Shown here one piece after another: positions 10,299 through 21,940 of a DNA stretch of 64,000 nt. The notes under the pieces were generated by a model. The model was not told the origin of the DNA and did no database searches. It saw nothing but the letters and a program-made list of their open reading frames with translations. Source of the DNA: Pseudoips prasinana (taxonomy: Eukaryota > Arthropoda > Insecta > Lepidoptera > Nolidae); NCBI GenBank assembly GCA_951640165.1, contig OX621260.1:18928001-18992000 (forward strand). The letters run 5' to 3'. Numbering within the stretch: position 1 is the first letter of the stretch; each line of letters starts with the position of its first letter. The translations under genes and the position numbers were made by a program.

Positions 10299-12010
10299 TT
10301 TAAAACAACTAAAAGAACACTCAACATGGATACCAAAGACAACGCAAAAAGGAAAAGACAACAGCAGACAAACTACAACCAAGTGACGACATATTTTAAA
10401 AACTGCAACAGATTTTTACAAGGAATTGTATGCGGATAATATAAACTAATACTTATGTACTACAACATTAGAAGAAGACCCAAACCCAGAACCAATCCCA
10501 TACGTTATGCAAAGTGAAGTAAGAAGAGCTATCCAAACACAGAAAGATGGTTAATCACCTGGAGATGATTTGATAACTAACGAATTACTGAAACTTACTA
10601 TGGAAGAGATAACACAACCATTTACCCATATATGCAATTAAATCTTGGAAACAGAACAAACTCCTTCCCAGTGGACATCATCAACAATAATTCTCCTGTA
10701 TAAAAAAGGAGATAAAAATGAAATTAATAATTATAGACCCATCAGGTTGATGCCGAACATGTATAAAGTGTTCAGCAAAATTTTATTACACCGCTTGACC
10801 AAAAAACTGGACAGTAACGAACCCAAAGATTGTTCTTTGGGTTCGTTACTGTCTAGTTTTTCTTCCGCTCAGATTTCTCAACAATCGATCATATTCATAC
10901 TGTAAAACAAATTATTGAAAAATGCAACGAATACGATCGCCCATACTACATGTCCTTCGTAGACTACAATAAGGCATTTGACTCTTTAAAGCATAATTAC
11001 ATATGGGATTCATTAAAAAACCAAGGAGTGGAAAGTAAATTTATTAAGATCATTAAGAACATATACGTCAACAGCACAGCTAAAGTACGTCTTGAAAATG
11101 TTGGAAATCAATTTAAAATACAGAGGGGTGTATATTTATAGTATTTTTTTTTCTTTCTGATTAAATTCGTTGCGGGATCCAAGACAGTTAAAGCCATTCC
11201 CCGGGACATGCCCGAGCCCCACCGCTCAGTGTCATGTCATTGTGTGCCACCGTTGATCCTGGCTTACAGGAGTTGCAGTGGTGGGTAAGAAGGAGGGACT
11301 AGTCCCGAAAAAAAAAATAGTACAAGAGTATATTTACCTGGGGCAAGTCATATCTGTGCAAGACTTATCAACTAAAGAAGTAGAAAGACGAGTTAATAAT
11401 ACATGGCAAAGATACTGGTCCCTCAGGGAAATTATGAAAAATAAATTAATCGGAATCATCTCGGAAAAGAAAACCGTCTACAACACCTGTATACTTCCAT
11501 GTCTCACCTACGGCTGCCAGACTTGGCCACTAACACAGAAATCGAACACAAACTAGGTGTATGCCAAAGAGGAATGGAAAGAAGTATGTTGGGACTAAGG
11601 TTGAAAGACAAATGGAACACTACGACAATTAGGAACATCACCAAAGTAGCAGATGTTAAAGTCAAAACACGAACCTTGAAATGGAAATGGACTGGTCACA
11701 TGATGAAATCAACAACAGGAAAGTGGAACAAAAAAGTTACAGAATGGTATCCGCGGGAAGGAAAGAGACGTATAGGCAGACAGAAAAAAAGATGGGAAGA
11801 CGATCTGCCCAAAGGTTGGAGAGTGACAGCAATGGACAGGCAAAGGTGGAAGGAACTTGAGGAGGCCTGACCTGATAACGGGTTAAAAGTTAAATTATAG
11901 GTACATATAGGAAAAATATAAATAATGTAGTTTAGTTAAGTATAGTTTATATTCTATTTCATTATGTGAAAAGGTCAGAAGAAAATAAAGGCAATTTTTC
12001 TCTAATTTTA
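10299..12010 (+). pseudogene. RTE-type LINE relic inserted in the dispersed repeat
   Basis: Pieces in order: linker and RT start (near 10400, ATDFYKELYAD in a broken frame); 10645-10830 TIILLYKKGDKNEINNYRPI; 10900-11140 ending FVDYNKAFDSLKHNYIWDSL and LENVGNQFKIQRGV; then 11298-11560 IYLGQVISVQDLSTKEVE and CILPCLTYGCQTW; then 11560-11870 KWTGHMMKS and RRIGRQKKRWEDDL. The catalytic YADD segment is missing: 11143-11297 is unrelated, partly GC-rich sequence that I do not recognise. A near-perfect hairpin disrupts the RT at 10802-10861. The short duplication AGCT flanks the whole (left near 10295, right near 12010). Confidence 0.75.
10802..10861. repeat. Snap-back palindrome, 28-bp arms, 4-nt spacer
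   Basis: The left arm 10802-10829 and right arm 10834-10861 are reverse complements with one mismatch; the spacer is TTGT. It replaces the expected RT residues between KLDSNEPK and the following FSTIDHIHTVKQ, so it arose inside an existing RTE sequence rather than being an inserted element. Confidence 0.9.
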
Positions 12011-12311
12011 ATAAAAGCTGTTTTGTTGAAACTTGGTAAGTAGGTGTATTCGGTGAACCGCATCAAGATTTTTACACAAAAATAGAAAAAGAACAATAAT
12101 TTTGGGGGGTCCCCATACATAGAAGTGAAACTCAAAAAAATATTTTTGTTGTATCCACACATGTGGGGTACCTATCTATGGATAGGTCTTCAAAAATAAT
12201 ATTGAGGTTTCTAATATAATTTCTTTCTAAACTGAATAGTTTGCGCGAGAGACACTTCCGAAGTGGTAAAATGAGAGCCCCTCCCCCTTCCCTGTAACTT
12301 CTAAAATAAGA
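12011..12311 (+). repeat. Lepidopteran dispersed repeat, segment 2 of 3
   Basis: Contains GTTGAAACTTGGTAAGTAGG, GTGAACCGCATCAAGATTTT, GGATAGGTCTTCAAAAATAA and GTTTGCGCGAGAGACACTTC, in the order I recall for the middle of this repeat. It ends at CTTCTAAAATAAG (12311). The expected next bases, AGAATGATAAAACT, are at 16976, more than 4.6 kb away. Confidence 0.65.
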
Positions 12312-13481
12312 TTTGATGAATGTAGAATGTTGTATGAACAAGCACTATGTAAAATTAGAGAGCTTGAAATGGAATTACTAACTATAAAAATAAATTCCTA
12401 AATTGTAGTAATAATAAGAAATGTGCAATGACTCCAATAAATCAGAGCTTACATGATGAGTTAGCCAGTTGTGGTCCAGAGCATCTCCCTATTAAATCAA
12501 CATTGACAATTGACTTGACTGGGGATGACTCTGTAGACTGCCAGCCTAACATTAGATTCTTAAGTAGTGAAAAGCTTCAAAAATACAATCTCCAATTAAT
12601 AAAAGAGCGTAAAACTTTATTAGATAAAATAGAAAACTTTCAAATTAAGGTAGAGGACAGTAAAATTATATACGAAAAGGACACTCAGTATTTGCTATCT
12701 GAGATTAAAATACTTGAAGAGTCCCTAGCATTAACATATATAAATTATAAGACATTTAAAAATGAAATGCAAATGCCAACCAAAAAGTGTAATAATAAGT
12801 TGGTAGCTGAAAATGCAATAGAATTAATAAACAGCAGCAGTACAGTATTGGAGTCATGCACACAACTAAGGTCAGGGTCACTAGTATGTACTCAAGGTGA
12901 CAATCAACATAGCTCTATATTGTATTCTGACGATATAGGCAAGGGCCTTGGTACCTTGCTCATTAATAAGATAAGTAGTCCCTTTATTAACTACTGCTTG
13001 CCAGGAGTACATTTCTCAGATATTGTAGACAGATTAACTAAGAATAAACACAGCGAAAATTCATTTATTACTTTGTTAGTAGGAAATTGTAAGAACTTGA
13101 AAAAAAAATATAACAGATAGTTTTAATAAGATGTTGGAGTTAAATTGTAAAAAAATAATATTGTGTGCCTTCCCATATTTGGCAAACATGCCTGATAGAA
13201 TAAATAATTATATTCATAAACTAAATATGCATCTACAGTTTCTAGTCAGTCATTAGTGTCATTACAATGACAAATTTATGTTTTTTGACACAAATAGATT
13301 TATAGACAGTAGTAGGTTGACCATGAGTACATTACATGTCTCAAGAAAGTTTTTACATTTATTTTCTACCTTAGTAGCTTCAATTATTAACTCAGTCATA
13401 AGTAGTATGACGAAGTCACTATTTTTATCATCGCTTAGTAATGTTACTAAAATTAGTTTAGTTAGTAATTTAAACAATTAA
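12312..13481 (+). pseudogene. LINE C ORF1: coiled coil plus SGNH/esterase-like domain, frameshifted
   Basis: A coiled-coil start is visible in a neighbouring frame (LYEQALCKIRELEMELL near 12330). Then comes a 230-residue frame (12428-13120) with more heptads, ending in an esterase-like region: ILYSDDIGKGLGTLLINK (degenerate nucleophile block), NYCLPGVHFSDIVDRL and SFITLLVGN. The domain continues out of frame at 13130-13250 (KIILCAFPYLANMPDRIN) and 13278-13481 (FFDTNRFIDSSRLTMSTLHV, the block expected to hold the catalytic Asp/His). Esterase-like ORF1 proteins are known from CR1-type LINEs. Breaks near 13110 and 13255 make it non-functional. It lies directly upstream of the ORF2 relic. Confidence 0.65.
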
Positions 13482-13544
13482 GTAAGACAACAGAGAAGTG
13501 TGATAAATTTTTAATTTTATCTCATCAAAATATTAACCGCTTCT

Positions 13545-16223
13545 CTGGCAAAATGTAGAACTTTTTAGTCAAAAATTGCATATAGATATTCTTTGTTTTA
13601 CCGAAACTTGGTTGAGGGCACACAAGATGGCTTTTTGTGTTAGTGGCTATAGGGTTGCCAGTTTTTATAATTCTATTATTTATACACAATTCTATTACAT
13701 ATTATGTGTTTATCGACCACCATCATCTGACTTAAAGCTCTTTGCATCCACAATTGAGGATATTCTTAAGAAATTCAAAAGTAGTAAAAAAATTGTTGTA
13801 TGCGGTGATTTCAATATAAATATTTTAACAGTATCACCTGAATTGAATATGTTTTTGTCTGTATTTCGGTCTTTTAATCTTCAATGTGTATTCTCTGAGC
13901 CCACAAGAGTCACACCAACATCTGCTACCTGCGTCAATAACATTATTACAAATTTTGAAGTCGCTGAGAAGTGTTTAGTAAGCGGTGTTCGTTCTGATCA
14001 TAAATGCCAGATGATCAGACTAAGTAATGTAATAACTGTAGAAAAGCAAATAATCACTTGTAGGCCACTCACAAAATCTAACTTAGGGAAGTTTAGTTCC
14101 AACCTAGAGACTAGTTTGTGCCATCTTTCATCTAACTCAAATAACCCTAACGACATGTACAGTATATTATTTAATTGCATTTGTAAAGAATTTAATAAAG
14201 TTTGTAAAATAAAAACCATTAAAGTTGACATTAAAAATATAAAATTTACTAGTTGGGCAACTCAAGACATAAGACGGAGTAGAGATGTCCTATATGAGTT
14301 GTATGACAGATGATCCTATACATCTGATGTCAATTTTAAAAATTATGTTTGTAACTATTCAAAAAAGTTTGCATCCAAGCTAAATGTTTGTATATAAGCG
14401 GAAAAATAAAAAAACTCCGATAATAAGATAAAATCAGCTTGGCAAATAATAAATACTGAAACGGGTAAAAGAAGATTGAGAGACCAAACAGTGGAACTAA
14501 ATATTAATGACGAACTTGTTTCAGACAAACTTACCGTTGCCAACGTTTTTGCCGAGTTTTTTTACAAATATGCCTCTAGTTACTACTAAGTGCCTCCCAT
14601 CGTCACCAGATGTGGCTGAAATCTTTTTAAAACAATCAATTAAATCAATTGTGCCCAAATTCAGTTTTCGATTTGTTACAAATGCTGATATTTTAAAAGC
14701 TTTTAAGAGCATTAAAAAAAAGGGCACTGAGGATTTATGGGGACTGTCTGTAATGGCAATTGAATCAGTTATACAAAACATTGCTTCCATCCTTGCAAAC
14801 ATCTTCAATAGCTGTGTAAGTGATGGCGTCTTTCCAGACCTTATGAAAATCAGTAAGGTAGTACCTGTTTTCAAATCAGGTTGTTCAAATAATGCCACAA
14901 ATTAGCGACCCATCTCTATACTGCCAGCGATAAGTAAAATATTTGAAAAGCTCATGCTCAGCCAGATGTTGTCGCACTTTAACATGAATGAATAACAAGC
15001 AGTTTGGGTTTACAAGGGGCCGTTCTACTCAGGATGCGGGGTGTACACTAATGAAGTCTATATTGGAGGCTTGGAAGCGGTCGAAGGTTGCGCTGGGAGT
15101 TTTCTGCAATCTCTCTAAGGTTTTCGATTGCGTAGACCACCATACGCTCATTGTGAAGCTAAAATAGTATGGGATTTGTGGCACATCTCTTGATTTTGTA
15201 ATGTCCTATATATCAGGTCGAGAACAACTGGTTTCAATAGACGGGGTAAATTCAACACGACATTCTGTCAAAATGGGGGTGCCCCAAGGATCGATTTTGG
15301 GTCCATTTTTATTTCTAGTTTATATCAATGATCTTCCATATCTAGTAGATAAAGTATCAGACATAATTCTATTTGCTGATGATACGTCACTCATATTTAA
15401 AGTGAGTAGGAAAGATAAGGATCTTATAGAACCTAATAAAACTCTCAGCCTCATATCAAATTGGTTTTCGGCAAATAATCTTCTTTTGAATGCAGGAAAG
15501 ACCATATGCATCAAATTCTCATTACCAAATGTGACTCATATTAAACCAACGGTTGCACTTAACGAGGAAGTTCTAGATTTAGTTCCTTCGACCGTATTTT
15601 TGGGAATAACACTGGACTCAAAATTACAATGGGATCCACATATTGAAAAATTATCTGCCAAATTAAGTTCAGCTTCATATGCAGTTTGGTAAATCAGACA
15701 ATTGTCAGACGAACCAACTGATAGACTAGTATATTTTGCTTATTTCCATAGCATTATGTCCTATGGTATTCTGCTGTGGGGCTCAGCAGCTGACATAAGT
15801 GCTATTTTCGTATTACAAAAAAGAGCAGTCCGAGCTATTTATAATCTAGGCAGTCGCGAGTCTCTACGAAGCGTTTTTAAAGAGGTAAATATACTTACTG
15901 TTCCATCTGAATACATATATCAGAATATAATGTTTGTGCAGAAAAATTTAGATAAATATAAAAAACGGAGTGACTTGCACAATGTCAATACAAGAAATAA
16001 GGACAAACTAGCTATACCAGCCTTTAGAGTTAGCAAAACTAAAAAGTCATTCATGGGAAATTGTATTAGGTTTTATAACAAGCTCCCTATTCATATAACT
16101 AAACTACCTGATAATAAGTTTAAGTCACACATTAAATGTGAACTTATGGTTAAGAGTTACTACACTCCTAAGGATTACATTGACGATAAAGACATTTGGC
16201 GGTCGGCATCTACCTGCACATAG
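13545..16223 (+). pseudogene. LINE C ORF2 (CR1-like endonuclease-reverse transcriptase), multiply broken
   Basis: 13576-14313 gives the endonuclease (ILCFTETWLRAHKM, VVCGDFNINIL, EPTRVTPTSATC). 14507-14905 gives the RT entry (DILKAFKSIKKKGTEDLWGL, SDGVFPDLMKISKVVPVFK). A frame-shifted stretch at 14905-15190 still shows a decayed AFDCVDHHTL. 15201-15692 carries GVPQGSILGPFLFLVYINDL and FADDTSLIFKVS, so the catalytic box is FADD. 15702-16223 is the intact C-terminal part ending IDDKDIWRSASTCT. Stops or shifts lie near 14400, 14905, 14990 and 15692. Sister to LINEs A and B but clearly diverged. It sits inside the dispersed repeat (segments 2 and 3). Confidence 0.85.
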
Positions 16224-16971
16224 TCCGCTGGAGATCTTATAGCCATATAGACATGAGTAATCTTTTATGTTACATGAACTATCTGTAATAAAACTATCTA
16301 TTATTTAAATATTCTACGAATTTCAGAACCGTTGGTTGTGTCTCAAAATGATTAATGTTACTTTTATTTTGACGTTTTTATTTTCTCATTCTAATATATT
16401 AAACCTACAATAAATAATTAATCAGACAACCGATCGAGCATATATTGTGTTTGCCTGCTAAATAATTACAGTAAGTGGACCAAATCTCGTGTATATACCC
16501 CATTGAGTATGTTTCGCCGGAGCGTCTCAACTGGGCCGTGTTGAAACCGGTAGTAGAGACACCCGCTGAGTTTGTTTCGCTGGGTCGTCTCAGTTGGGGC
16601 GCATTGGATCCGGTGGTAGCATTAAAGCGCGACGGTCGTTATTAACACAAGGTCCGTCATAATAATAACACCTTAATGTAGACAGAACTATTGACAATAT
16701 TTATTAAAAATATTAGACTTAAACTAGATAATTAAACTTAAACATAATCTCTTGACAATAACTTGATACGAGCTAGCTAAATATCAAGGCTGTTATAAAA
16801 TAAATTTTATTAATGTTTTAATACTATCAATACAATGTGTACCTAAATATCTATGTTACTACAAATAATAATGTATACAACTATAATACTACAAACATGT
16901 TCTGACTATTTACAAGCGCTTTTTTAAAGTCTACGTGAAAAAAACCCTTTTTTATTTTATTTATTTTATTT
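16224..16971 (+). other. LINE C 3' region and unassigned insert
   Basis: The LINE C 3' UTR probably ends near 16315 (AATAAAACTATCTATT). The rest, up to the ATTTTATTTATTTT run before 16971, has no gene. It includes a tandem repeat described separately (16498-16622). I cannot tell whether it is one insertion or several. Confidence 0.4.
16498..16622 (+). repeat. Imperfect tandem duplication of a lepidopteran repeat motif
   Basis: Two units of roughly 62 bp, each with TGAGTWTGTTTCGC, CGTCTCARYTGG and CCGGTRGTAG. A similar TGAGTTTGTTTCGCCGG motif is common in lepidopteran repeats as far as I recall. Confidence 0.45.
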
Positions 16972-17175
16972 TAAGAGAATGATAAAACTAAAAAGAAATA
17001 TCATGTGCATTACTATGCAAACTAACAACGAAAATTGGTTTGAACGAGATCTGGCTAGTAGTTTTTTTTAATACGTCATAAATCATAAACCGAAATTTGC
17101 TTTCATTTCATCACCTGAAATACTTGCTGCTACGGAACCCTTCATGGGCGAGTCCGACTCGCACTTGGCCAGTTT
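16972..17175 (+). repeat. Lepidopteran dispersed repeat, segment 3 of 3 (right end)
   Basis: Begins AAGAGAATGATAAAACTAAA and passes through AAAATTGGTTTGAACGAGAT and ACGTCATAAATC. It ends with ACGGAACCCTTCATGGGCGA and GTCCGACTCGCACTTGGCC, which I recall as the right end of the same repeat whose other two segments are at 10163 and 12011. Confidence 0.65.
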
Positions 17176-17773
17176 ATTATTTTGTTGAATAGGTACACCA
17201 TGATTAAACTATTTTAATTTTAATTAATTTTAACATACAGCCTAGTTATTTACCAGCAACTAATTATATTAGAGTAAAGACCAACTCAAACATTAATAAT
17301 ATCGGTAATTTGGCATCTTAGCAATTTACAGGCAAAACCAGCTAACCTTGCTCATGAATATCTTTAATAAACTAAACACACTAAAACTAAAATATACTTT
17401 TAAAGCTGTGTTCAAACTAACGAACAGTAATAAATTTATAACTCACTGAAAAAATTTAGATTTAATATTTTAAAACGCGATATCTCAGAACTTGGTTTGT
17501 AGCATTTATCTGGTTTTTGCAGTAAATCCTCGATATATCTAATAATTTGTAAACATATTCCGAATACAAAATGAACAAAAATTATCACACTCTTCTTGTT
17601 TTAAAATTATGCTTGTTTTAGATTATTGACTGTATTAAAATGTATTAATTTATTTGAGGGCGATGACAATACTTATTAAATGAATATCAAACAATGACTA
17701 AATCATAGGTCTACATGTGGATCTCGGTACCAAATCTTTTCTTTCTTTTCAATTTTACTTTCTTCCTTTAGAA
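17176..17773. other. AT-rich spacer, no gene seen
   Basis: No coding region. ACAGGCAAAACCAGCTAACC at 17331 resembles the bases just before dispersed repeat segment 1 (10163). It probably also contains the 3' UTR of LINE H near 17700. Confidence 0.4.
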
Positions 17774-19398
17774 CTATAAAAAGTATAATTTTTGGGAGAA
17801 ATATTGAACTATAATTTTGGTAAATTTAGCAATATTGTCGTGATGTAAATCAATAAGGTCACTACAGCTGTTTAACAATTTACATAGTCTGGGTATTGGG
17901 GAATTTGGGCCAAGAACAGTTCTTCGTATGGGTGAACAAAGCGGTGTGATGTGTGTGTGCATTGCGAGGATATCTCGAAGGGGCGTAAAATCTTATTTGA
18001 TTTAATAGGTTAGAGCAATCAATTTTGTTTCTTATCAGCTTGTAAAAAAAGAGGGCATTCGTGATATTTCTACGAATAGACAAAGTGTGCATTTTAAAAT
18101 ACTGTAAGCGGCTGTTCTACGAGGTGAGCTGCTTTGCTTAGCTTTTAGAAAATGCTAAATGCCACAAGGATCGCTTCTGCATCCTTTCCAAGCGTAGTGT
18201 ATGGGACGCAAAATAAGGTCTCCACACTACGCTGCAATGTTCCAAGATACTCCACACTAAGCTATTGAATAACATGTTTTTTGTGTCATGTTGCTTGAAA
18301 CTCTTGGTATTTCTTATTATGAATCCCAGCATTTGGGATGCTTTCTTTATAATATGGTCAATATGTGGAACGAAAGTAACTTTTCTACCAAATATTACTC
18401 CAAGATCCTTAATAGTTTCCACCTCTTGGAATTTCGTGTTTTCTATAAAGTATTCAGAGTGATGATGAGACATTTTGATTTCCTAGAGAATTTCATGTTT
18501 TTGAATTTAATTCCATTTGGTTAATCCGGCACCATTCTATGATCAATTTAGGTCGTCTTGCAAGAACAGTGTATCGCTGAGTAAGTTAATTTTTCTATCA
18601 AATTTCAAGTAATCTGCAAATAAATAGGAATCCGAAAATTTAAAACACTGGGGAAGATCATTTATAAAAAGTTAAACAGTATAGGCGCTAAATGAGAGCC
18701 CTGAGGGACACCGGATGTTAGAATCTTGCTCCCGGATTGGTAGCCATTTAGCACAACATAAAATTCACGCTCCGTTAAGTAGGATTTGAGTCATTTCAGC
18801 AAGAACCTTGTGATATCATACGCAGAAAGCTTCTTTATTAGTATTGAATGTGAGATTTTATGAAAGGCTTTGCTAAAATCAGTATATATTACGTCATATT
18901 GGTTATTTGAATCAACAGCGTGTACGAGGGATTCTGTAAAAGATAGGCAGGTTGGTGGTAGTAGACCTGGAAGGGACAAAGTCGTGTTGGTGATTGCTTA
19001 GGTACAGAATCAAGTGGCGTTGAATAAGTGGACAGATTAACGATTCAAAAATCTTTGCGAAAGTAGATAGAATTGAGATGGGTGTATAATTGGAGATGAT
19101 ATCCTTTTTCTCAGACTTGTGGACCGGAACCACTTTTGCTTTATTCCACATCTGTAGAAAGGTTCCTGTGGCTAAAGATGTGTTTTAGAAATGCAATAAC
19201 GGATTAAGCAGTGATGATGCACAGGTATTAATAAAAAATGATGGGATTCCATCAAGACCAGCTACTTTGCTTATGTTTACAGATTTTAACTTTTTGAGTA
19301 AGGAATCACTTTCGAGAGCCGGGATTGTTAGGCACTGACTGTTGGTTAGTGACACATTTATGGCAGGATAATCGCGTTGCAAGTCTGCATCATGGTCT
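17774..19398 (-). pseudogene. LINE H reverse transcriptase and C-terminus, degenerate
   Basis: Read leftwards. 19448-19185 has ISKVAGLDGIPSFFINTC. 19151-18912 has KAKVVPVHKSEKKDIISNY. 18979-18791 has DVIYTDFSKAFHKISHS. Near 18710 a broken frame has TSGVPQGSHLAPILFN and a decayed active site. 18473-18138 has FQEVETIKDLGVIFGRKVTF and LEHCSVVWRPYFASHT. 18092-17774 gives the C-terminal tail. Each piece is in a different frame. The organisation resembles LINE G of this window. It was one element with 20298-21257 before the R1-clade insertion at 19414-20282. Confidence 0.8.
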
Positions 19399-19413
19399 AA
19401 GGTGTTATTGGTG

Positions 19414-20282
19414 GTGCTCGCTCGGATGCCGGGGGCCAACCAAGCCACTGACAGGCCTTAGAGACTTGGCGCGAGCGGCTTTAATTGCCGAGAGGCTTGC
19501 GTCAACGCTCTGTCGGTGCGGTCCTGCCATGGTTTGACGCATGGCTGCTCCGGAAACGAGGCAGCCTAACCTTCAGGTTGACACAGATACTCACCGGACA
19601 TAGGTGCTTCGGTGAGTACCTGTGTCAAATAAGTAGAGAGGCGACCCCGGCGGCCCGGACTCGGCCTAACATATATTCGAGGAGTGCCCAGCTTGGGCCC
19701 CCGATAGGCGAGTCCTGGTCGCTGAAATAGGATTGGACCTCTCGCTGCCAGCAGTGTTTTCGGCTGTGCTGGCGGCGACAGCCGGATGGAACGCGGTGGC
19801 CTCCTTCTGTGAAGCTGTTATGCTCAAGAAGAAGGCCGCCGAGCGTGAGAGGGAGCGCAACGATCCCTCTCGTAGAAGAACGAGACGGCGCGAGTGAACC
19901 GGATATTGACGCTAATGTCCACTTCATCGGCGCCGGCAGCAGTGGCTTCTCCCCGGCTAGGTGCCGAGCCGACCCTGGGATCGCTGGCGTTTGGGGGAAG
20001 GCACTCCACTCGTCTTGAATAAGCGGTCCCGGGAAGAGGTAACCTGCTGTAGCTCAGGTTGCCTAAACGCGCTTGTGCGTGATGGGGAGGGGGGAGGCAT
20101 TCGGGCCCCTCCCATCCCCGGGGGAGAGTCTCAGACGCTCAGTGAACAGCGGGGGTACTGGCGAGATCGTTCACGAGTACCCAGAGCCCCCGCTGGCACT
20201 GTGAGGCTGGCTACTGTGGTGGTTTTAGTGGGTCGGCCCTTTCCACGGCCATTTCCACGACGTTAAAAAATAAATAAATAAA
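19414..20282 (+). mobile_element. 5'-truncated R1-clade LINE, 3' end only
   Basis: GC-rich insert ending in AAAAAATAAATAAATAAAA. It keeps the C-terminus of an R1-type ORF2: LTQILTGHRCFGEYLCQI near 19580, then in another frame VLVAEIGLDLSLPAVFSAVL (from about 19710) and FCEAVMLKKKAAERERER, stopping at 19895-19897. About 385 bp of 3' UTR follows. It is bounded by a 15-bp duplication, 19399-19413 and 20283-20297 (AAGGTGTTATYGGTG, one mismatch). It lies antisense inside LINE H. The zinc-knuckle region is frameshifted, so it is dead on arrival or decayed. Confidence 0.85.
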
Positions 20283-20297
20283 AAGGTGTTATCGGTG

Positions 20298-21257
20298 AGG
20301 CGAAGTGTTTTGCAAAGAGATTACATATTTCCGAGCCATTGGATGTTGTTGTCCGTTCATCGGTCATAGTTGATCGATAGTACGGTCTTACGATTTGGTA
20401 CACACTTATTAATTGCAGTGGTTAATACATTATAAAAGATAGTCAACATGCTATCTACGTCATTATTCTTACCTAACTGCTGATTCCAGTCTTGTTGGTT
20501 TAGATAATTTATTATTTGTTCGTAGTTTGCTTTAAAAAAGTTCGGCCGGTTAATAAATTTGTTATAATTAAGATTTGAGTCTATTACCAATGAAAGAGTT
20601 AACTCAAAGGGGGGATGCAATTTATCAATAGCGGTTAATGGGTAGCTGGATTCGCTCACGACGCAAGACGTAATTGTTGATGACTAAGTCCAAAATACGC
20701 CCTGAGCAGTTCTTTACATTATTGTATTGGCAAAGTTTACTAATAGACGTAAAATCTAACAGGTTTTGACATATTTGGGGTAAAGAAGTGTTTAGAACAC
20801 CTTTTTCCCAGTTAATTTTCGACATATTAAAGTCACCCACTATACAGACAGGGCAATCAGTTGCTTCAAAAACAGTATTACATTGTTCAATAAAATGACC
20901 GATTGCGGAAAGACATACTGGTGGTGGAAGATATACTACACAGAAAGCTATTTGGCGTGTTGAAGGACTGACAGATATCTTCACACTTACTCTGCCATTT
21001 ATCTACGCGTTTGAGTTAAATCTTGTCGAAACTGTGATTATAACTCCACCGCTATCTTTATTACAGTGAAAACCTGTTGTCTCTCTATCCCTTCTGTAAA
21101 CGACATATCGGTCATCAAAAAGTTCCCTACTCAGTATATTGCTATTTAACCAAGTTTCAGTTAGAAGTATGACATCATAATTTATAAAAGCGAGATTAGA
21201 GTAAAAGTCGTATGTTTTAGTTCGCAATTCTCTGCAGTTTTGACAATAAATATTCAA
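20298..21257 (-). pseudogene. LINE H endonuclease portion, degenerate
   Basis: 21257-21003 starts MNIYCQNCRELRTKTYDFYS, with VILLTETWLNSNIL and GGVIITV. 20984-20625 has FCVVYLPPPVCL, CIVGDFNMSKINW and CSGRILDLVINN. 20659-20357 has IDKLHPPFELTLSL and the downstream linker. This is an APE-type endonuclease in three frames. It continues into the RT on the other side of the R1-clade insertion. Confidence 0.8.
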
Positions 21258-21940
21258 ATTGTTGAATTATATAAAGATAGCATATAAATTAACATGCACA
21301 TCAAATAACGGAAATAGACAAAGTCAATTTTTTTTCTAAGACTATTCATATTCTTAATTCAAATCAGTGAACGCAAATAAACATGGAAGCATTCCTATCT
21401 CGCGAAAATGACCCAACGCAGATTGTGCCACGGTAGGCGGGGCTTAAAAATTGTGCCGCGGACCGAGTCTGCCCACCATAGATAACACACTTTGCGCATC
21501 ATCAATGGCAGCCGTCTGTCAGTTATTGGTTTCAGCGTGTTTAATTTACAAAAATGCAAATCTCATGTGCATAACAAGAGTGTTGGAATTAGTTAGTACG
21601 AGTAAGTACATCGCTATATATTTTAATTTTATTAAATATGAAGTCAATCTAATTCACACAAAATATATGGCGATGTTGTTATGCAAACGAATCAATTTAT
21701 TTTTCGACACAAAAAATATGATAAATATTTTATTTATTATAATTATTCCTTTTTTAAAACTCTTAGATAAAATACTCGGCATCTTTAGAGTTTGTACAAA
21801 AGAATGGTAATGGTGGTATTAAAATTAATAATTGATGGATAATGGTATCGATCTAATAACACCCCCTGCTATTAATTTTTTTGATATTTTCAATGTACAG
21901 AATTTACACTTCTACAGTTTCAGTTGTTAGTATATTAAAA
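21258..21940. other. Spacer before the first satellite block; no gene supported
   Basis: AT-rich. A 40-bp phrase from 21363 (AATCAGTGAACGCAAATAAA, then CATGGAAGCATT) recurs on the minus strand near 59440-59480, downstream of the LINE K ORF1. It is probably a scrap of that family. The open frame at 21451-21810 has no recognisable similarity and looks fortuitous. Confidence 0.4.

Noticed and set aside
21451..21810. 119-codon ORF MCRGPSLPTIDN...
   Set aside because: Hydrophobic, AT-driven, no similarity or context.
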